DNA from: Firmicutes bacterium AF25-13AC
GTDB lineage: Bacteria; Bacillota; Clostridia; Lachnospirales; Lachnospiraceae
Reading direction: 5' to 3'
Assembly (NCBI GenBank): GCA_003478935.1
Contig: QUFP01000057.1
Span: 1-16,632 of the forward strand
Length of the DNA: 16,632 nt
Positions 14,049 through 16,632 of the stretch are shown here, in pieces. Under the pieces are notes generated by a model. The model saw only the letters and a program-made list of their open reading frames with translations, did not search any database and was not told where the DNA came from. Position 1 is the first letter of the stretch. Each line of letters opens with the position of its first letter. A program made the position numbers and the translations under genes.

Positions 14049-14951
14049 TTAACGTTTTCTCCCTCGATACTGTCTGGGCGTACATCCAAATTCTTTTAAA
14101 AAGAAACGTCCTAAATGTGACGGACTGTCAAATCCGGTCTCAAGCGCGATCTGAGTCACGCTTTTATCAGTTGATAACAGCTGCCGACTAGCTTCCTCTA
14201 GGCGAAACTGAATCAGATATTCCATTGGGCTGACCTTTAAGACACGCCTAAAGCAGCGGCACAGCTCACTTTTGCTTATAGCAACCACCTGTGCTACATC
14301 TTCAAGGCTGACTTTGCATGAAAAATTTTGCTGCATATATGTCATTGCTTCCTTAATTCGTGCCAAGTCTCGTTCCTCTTTTGGCTGTATCTGACGCGCC
14401 GCGCTTATTCCCTTCTCTACGAGACTTGCCCACAAGAGACAGAGGCAGCCTTTCACCGCCATTTCATATCCAGTTTCTTTTTTTCTGTACTGCTCTGCCA
14501 TTTTTCTTAAAAGCTGTGATTCTTCTTTGCTTAGTACAAGTCCGTCAGTCTTTGCCAAAAGCAGCGGTGCCACGCACTCCCTATATGCACGCGAAAGCCG
14601 ATCAGATTCTGCTAATTTCCATGAACAGACAAAAGAATCAATCACATGTATGTCTGACTCGCTATTTATCAATTCACGTCTTTTTTCATCTACTGGAACA
14701 AGGCGGTGAAGCATTCCCGTATTAATAAAAATACTCTCCCCTGGTTTTAACACAAATTCGCTAGTTCCTACCTGCACGAGAATCGTTCCCTTTATAATGT
14801 AATCAAACTGAATCTCATCATGCCAGTGCCATGCAATTTGTCCATGCTCAAACTCTGAAAAGTCATCCCTGTAAATTCCAATTGGAAAATCGTCACTTCC
14901 GTGACGGCGAAGCTCACGAAGACTTGTATCCACTACTGTTTTTTGCTCCAT
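14049..14951 (-). CDS. AraC-family regulator with N-terminal cupin domain
   Basis: A 300-aa regulator. Residues about 36-90 form a cupin sensor (WHWHDEIQFDYIIKGT, LKPGESIFINTGMLHRL), typical of sugar-binding AraC proteins. Residues 199-300 are the double HTH, with VSLEDVAQVVAISKSELCRC, then QIALETGFDSPSHLGRFF and the end TPRQYRGRK. It is divergent from kduD across 128 bp, with overlapping promoters, and is likely to control kduD. The AAGGAG box lies about 13 nt before the ATG, a long spacing that may mean modest translation. The inducer is unknown; a uronate derivative is a reasonable guess from the neighbour. Confidence 0.92.
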   Translation of the reverse strand: MEQKTVVDTSLRELRRHGSDDFPIGIYRDDFSEFEHGQIAWHWHDEIQFDYIIKGTILVQVGTSEFVLKPGESIFINTGMLHRLVPVDEKRRELINSESDIHVIDSFVCSWKLAESDRLSRAYRECVAPLLLAKTDGLVLSKEESQLLRKMAEQYRKKETGYEMAVKGCLCLLWASLVEKGISAARQIQPKEERDLARIKEAMTYMQQNFSCKVSLEDVAQVVAISKSELCRCFRRVLKVSPMEYLIQFRLEEASRQLLSTDKSVTQIALETGFDSPSHLGRFFLKEFGCTPRQYRGRKR

Positions 14952-14979
14952 GTAATTTTCGTTTCTCCTTCATTTAGCT

Positions 14980-15008
14980 TTGATTATGCTATTTCTTGAG
15001 CTTATTAT
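14980..15008 (+). promoter_or_regulatory. kduD promoter
   Basis: TTGATT (14980-14985), a 17-bp spacer, TATTAT (15003-15008). The -10 overlaps that of the divergent araC-type promoter by five bases. Confidence 0.65.
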
Positions 15009-15033
15009 ACTATATTTTCCTTCTAAAAAGCAA
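15004..15033 (-). promoter_or_regulatory. Promoter of the AraC-family gene
   Basis: Minus-strand TTGCTT (complement of 15028-15033), an 18-bp spacer, consensus TATAAT (complement of 15004-15009). It faces the kduD promoter and uses the same melting region, so the two should compete for polymerase. Confidence 0.65.
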
Positions 15034-15040
15034 TATAGTA
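15008..15040. promoter_or_regulatory. Inverted repeat in the araC-kduD intergenic region
   Basis: TACTATATT (15008-15016) and AATATAGTA (15032-15040) are perfect 9-bp inverted repeats with a 15-bp spacer (24-bp centre distance). The repeat spans the kduD start region and the -35 of the AraC-family promoter. It is a candidate operator, or a hairpin in the kduD leader RNA. Confidence 0.5.
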
Positions 15041-15079
15041 ATAACAAGCCAAAACACAAAAAGGAAAGGAAAAAAAGAT

Positions 15080-15841
15080 ATGATTTTAGATTTGTTTCGT
15101 TTGAATGGAAAAGTTGCTGTTGTTACTGGCGCAAACACTGGATTAGGACAGGGCTTTTGCGTAGCCTTTGCCGAAGCCGGAGCAACTGTCATCGGCATTG
15201 CACGAAGAAGCTGCGCCGAGACTGCTGCAAAGGTGGAGGCTGTTGGCGGTACTTTCTTTGAAGTACTTATAGATCTTTCTGCACCAGATGCATCAAAGAC
15301 AGTTACAAATGCCTGCAAAAAACTGACAGGCCGCGTTGATATTCTTGTAAACAATGCTGGAATCATTCACCGCGAGGATGCCGTAAATGTCACAGAAGCA
15401 AGCTGGGATCTTGTCACCAATTTAAATGAAAAGCTTGTCTTTTTCCTGTCTCAGGCCATGACGAATGAGTTCTTCATCCCACAGGGCGGTGGTAAAATTA
15501 TCAATATTGCTTCTATGTTAAGCTTTCAGGGCGGCATCCGCGTTCCTTCCTACACAGCAAGCAAAAGCGCCGTGATGGGTCTCACCAAGGCGCTTGCAAA
15601 TGAATGGGCTTCTCTTAATATTAATGTAAACGCAATCGCGCCGGGCTACATGGCGACAAACAACACGACTGCACTTCGTCAGGACAGTGACAGAAATGAT
15701 GCTATTCTTTGCCGCATTCCGGCGGGACGCTGGGGAACCTCCAATGATTTAATGGGGGCTGCTGTTTTTCTTGCCAGCGATGCTTCATCTTACGTAAATG
15801 GTTTTACACTTGCTGTTGATGGCGGCTGGCTGGCTAGATAA
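15080..15841 (+). CDS. kduD: 2-dehydro-3-deoxy-D-gluconate 5-dehydrogenase (KduD)
   Basis: A 253-aa short-chain dehydrogenase, closely matching KduD along its whole length. It interconverts 2,5-diketo-3-deoxygluconate and 2-keto-3-deoxygluconate with NAD(H), a step in the breakdown of pectin-derived unsaturated uronates. Seen: TGANTGLGQG (16-25, cofactor site), NNAG (91-94), Ser145 in IASMLSFQGG, and Tyr158/Lys162 in YTASKS. The KduD-typical stretches RVPSYTASKS, NVNAIAPGYMATNN and AVDGGWLAR are conserved. AAAGG precedes the ATG at 15080; the upstream in-frame ATG at 14996 lies before the predicted transcription start and is rejected. The usual partners (kduI, kdgK, kdgA) are not in the window. 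Transcription ends at the hairpin lying within the convergent gene. Confidence 0.95.
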   Translation: MILDLFRLNGKVAVVTGANTGLGQGFCVAFAEAGATVIGIARRSCAETAAKVEAVGGTFFEVLIDLSAPDASKTVTNACKKLTGRVDILVNNAGIIHREDAVNVTEASWDLVTNLNEKLVFFLSQAMTNEFFIPQGGGKIINIASMLSFQGGIRVPSYTASKSAVMGLTKALANEWASLNINVNAIAPGYMATNNTTALRQDSDRNDAILCRIPAGRWGTSNDLMGAAVFLASDASSYVNGFTLAVDGGWLAR

Positions 15842-15850
15842 GTTTCTATA

Positions 15851-16396
15851 TTATTCTTCCTCGAAGACCGGTGCACCGCCGGTCTTTTTGCTTATCATAG
15901 ATTCCATAAAGTCAATATATTCCTGTTTTGTAAAGATAGGTTTGTAGTCATCCACAAGCTTTTTTGCAGCTACAGCACCGCCCTTTAACAATCTATAGGC
16001 TGTAAGTGCAAATATTTTTGCCGTAACAATATAGGCAAGTTCCTCATCATTCACATCAAAATCAACACTATGAAGACCGCTTCCTACTGCACCGCCTGTG
16101 TTAAAGGTAAATACTGGCTGAAGATGCTGTACATCTCCTACATCTGTTGAACCGCCGCTCGGTGTGCTTGTCGCATCAACTACATTCACATTATACTTGT
16201 CACCTGCTGCAAGCTTTGCCGCCTCAACCAGATCCTCTGGTGCATCAACTGGAATTGTTGGCAGATATCCAGGCATAGTCTCAATTTCAACCTTAGCCCC
16301 CACTGCAACTGCACCTGCCAAAAATGCACGATCAGTTTTCTCTGATGCATCAAGAATTGCCTTTGTATTATTTGCTCTTACAAGTGTCTCACTGAC
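15851..16396 (-). pseudogene. M20 family amidohydrolase (AbgB-like), 5' part missing
   Basis: The open frame gives 181 residues of the C-terminal catalytic part of an M20 metallopeptidase/amidohydrolase, related to p-aminobenzoyl-glutamate hydrolase subunit B. Recognisable are ETLVRANNTKAI and AGAVAVGAKVEI (typical ETYVRAKT / AGALAVGAKVEI), then PGYLP, GGSTDVGDVQHLQP with the active-site region, and GSGLHSVDF with the metal-ligand His. Intact family members have about 430-480 residues, so more than half is missing. Upstream the frame meets a TAA at 16397-16399 exactly where the sequence changes character and a hairpin begins. This is best read as an insertion that split the gene. The N-terminal part would lie beyond the inserted element, outside the window. 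Confidence 0.8.
15864..15889 (+). terminator. kduD terminator inside the 3' end of the convergent gene
   Basis: AAGACCGG (15864-15871) pairs with CCGGTCTT (15879-15886) in an 8-bp GC-rich stem with a 7-nt loop, followed by T's to 15889. The same bases on the other strand code for KKTGGAPVFEE, the C-terminus of the M20 protein. Confidence 0.8.
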
Positions 16397-16632
16397 TTAA
16401 CCCAGCGGCAAGCCACTGGGGTTCCATTGACGGAGTTCTAGTGTCTGCGTACATCGCAAGGACTTTGGCAGACACATCTGTTCCGGAGCAACAAAACTCG
16501 CGAACAAGCAGTCCTACGACCACATTTGTGTCGATTCGATGGAACTGAATCTTCACATTCGCGTTCTCTGGGCCACAAGATCTCCCAGATGGATACTAAG
16601 TCAAATACCCGGGGCTATGAAATTAAACGGTA
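16397..16632 (-). mobile_element. End of an inserted element, possibly IS200/IS605 (TnpB) right end
   Basis: The segment is richer in GC than its neighbours and breaks the M20 gene. At its inner edge it carries a hairpin at 16399-16423: AACCC then AGTGG pairing with CCGCT then GGGTT, a 10-bp stem with one bulged C and a CTTG loop. This is followed on the minus strand by TTAAGTCA. A subterminal imperfect hairpin directly at the junction, without inverted terminal repeats or a visible target duplication, is the layout of IS200/IS605 right ends, where the omega RNA scaffold ends next to its guide. No TnpB motif is recognisable in the 234 bp available. Two frames are open for over 60 codons but not identifiable. 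An unrelated element or an assembly join is possible. Confidence 0.4.

Noticed and set aside
16397..16632. Group II intron end or inverted-repeat transposon end.
   Set aside because: No GUGYG start, domain V-like element or terminal inverted repeat was recognised. An IS200/IS605 end fits the junction hairpin better, though not conclusively.
1..16632. CRISPR arrays or tRNA genes.
   Set aside because: No regularly spaced repeats and no cloverleaf-like sequence were seen on either strand.

Overview
The window reads as a piece of a Lachnospiraceae-type (Clostridium cluster XIVa) Firmicute chromosome. The reasons are the V1 region and 5' end of the 16S rRNA gene at the left edge, a low-to-moderate GC content, GGAGG-type ribosome binding sites, a Spo0A-type DNA-binding domain and CUT1 sugar-transport genes without their own ATPase. 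Species cannot be named from this. The left edge lies inside an rRNA operon and the right edge inside what looks like a mobile element. Both are repeats at which draft assemblies usually break, so the window is probably a whole contig.

Layout, left to right. Positions 1-130 are the 5' end of a 16S rRNA gene on the minus strand. Its leader and two near-consensus promoters (P2 then P1, P1 with helically phased A-tracts upstream) fill 131-570. Next on the minus strand are an aldo/keto reductase with C-terminal Fe-S clusters, a PAS-GGDEF-EAL cyclic-di-GMP protein, and a BlaI/MecI-type repressor preceded by a 21-codon leader ORF and a cre-like box. A branched-chain amino acid block follows: ilvE, a stand-alone Spo0A C-terminal-domain protein, and a 2-isopropylmalate synthase (LeuA) carrying a complete AraC-type DNA-binding domain at its C-terminus. 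Then comes a CUT1 ABC importer operon (permease, permease, solute-binding protein) with a LacI-family regulator upstream, then a metallophosphoesterase and an AraC-family regulator. On the plus strand, divergent from the AraC gene, is kduD. It converges on the 3' part of an M20 amidohydrolase gene, which is cut at about 16396 by foreign sequence running to the window edge.

How the genes relate. The LeuA-AraC fusion is the most unusual object: the reading frame is continuous and both halves look intact, including the leucine-binding-type regulatory domain. An enzyme sensing leucine could therefore act directly as a DNA-binding regulator. No convincing terminator separates it from the Spo0A_C gene or separates that gene from ilvE. 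The LacI-family gene and the importer operon carry the same operator-like core at exactly the same distance from their -10 boxes, which argues for autoregulation plus control of the transporter. The AraC gene and kduD are driven by face-to-face promoters whose -10 boxes overlap, next to a 9-bp inverted repeat. KduD points to uronate (pectin-type) catabolism. Whether the ABC importer carries such sugars is inference only.

No CRISPR array, tRNA or T-box leader was recognised.
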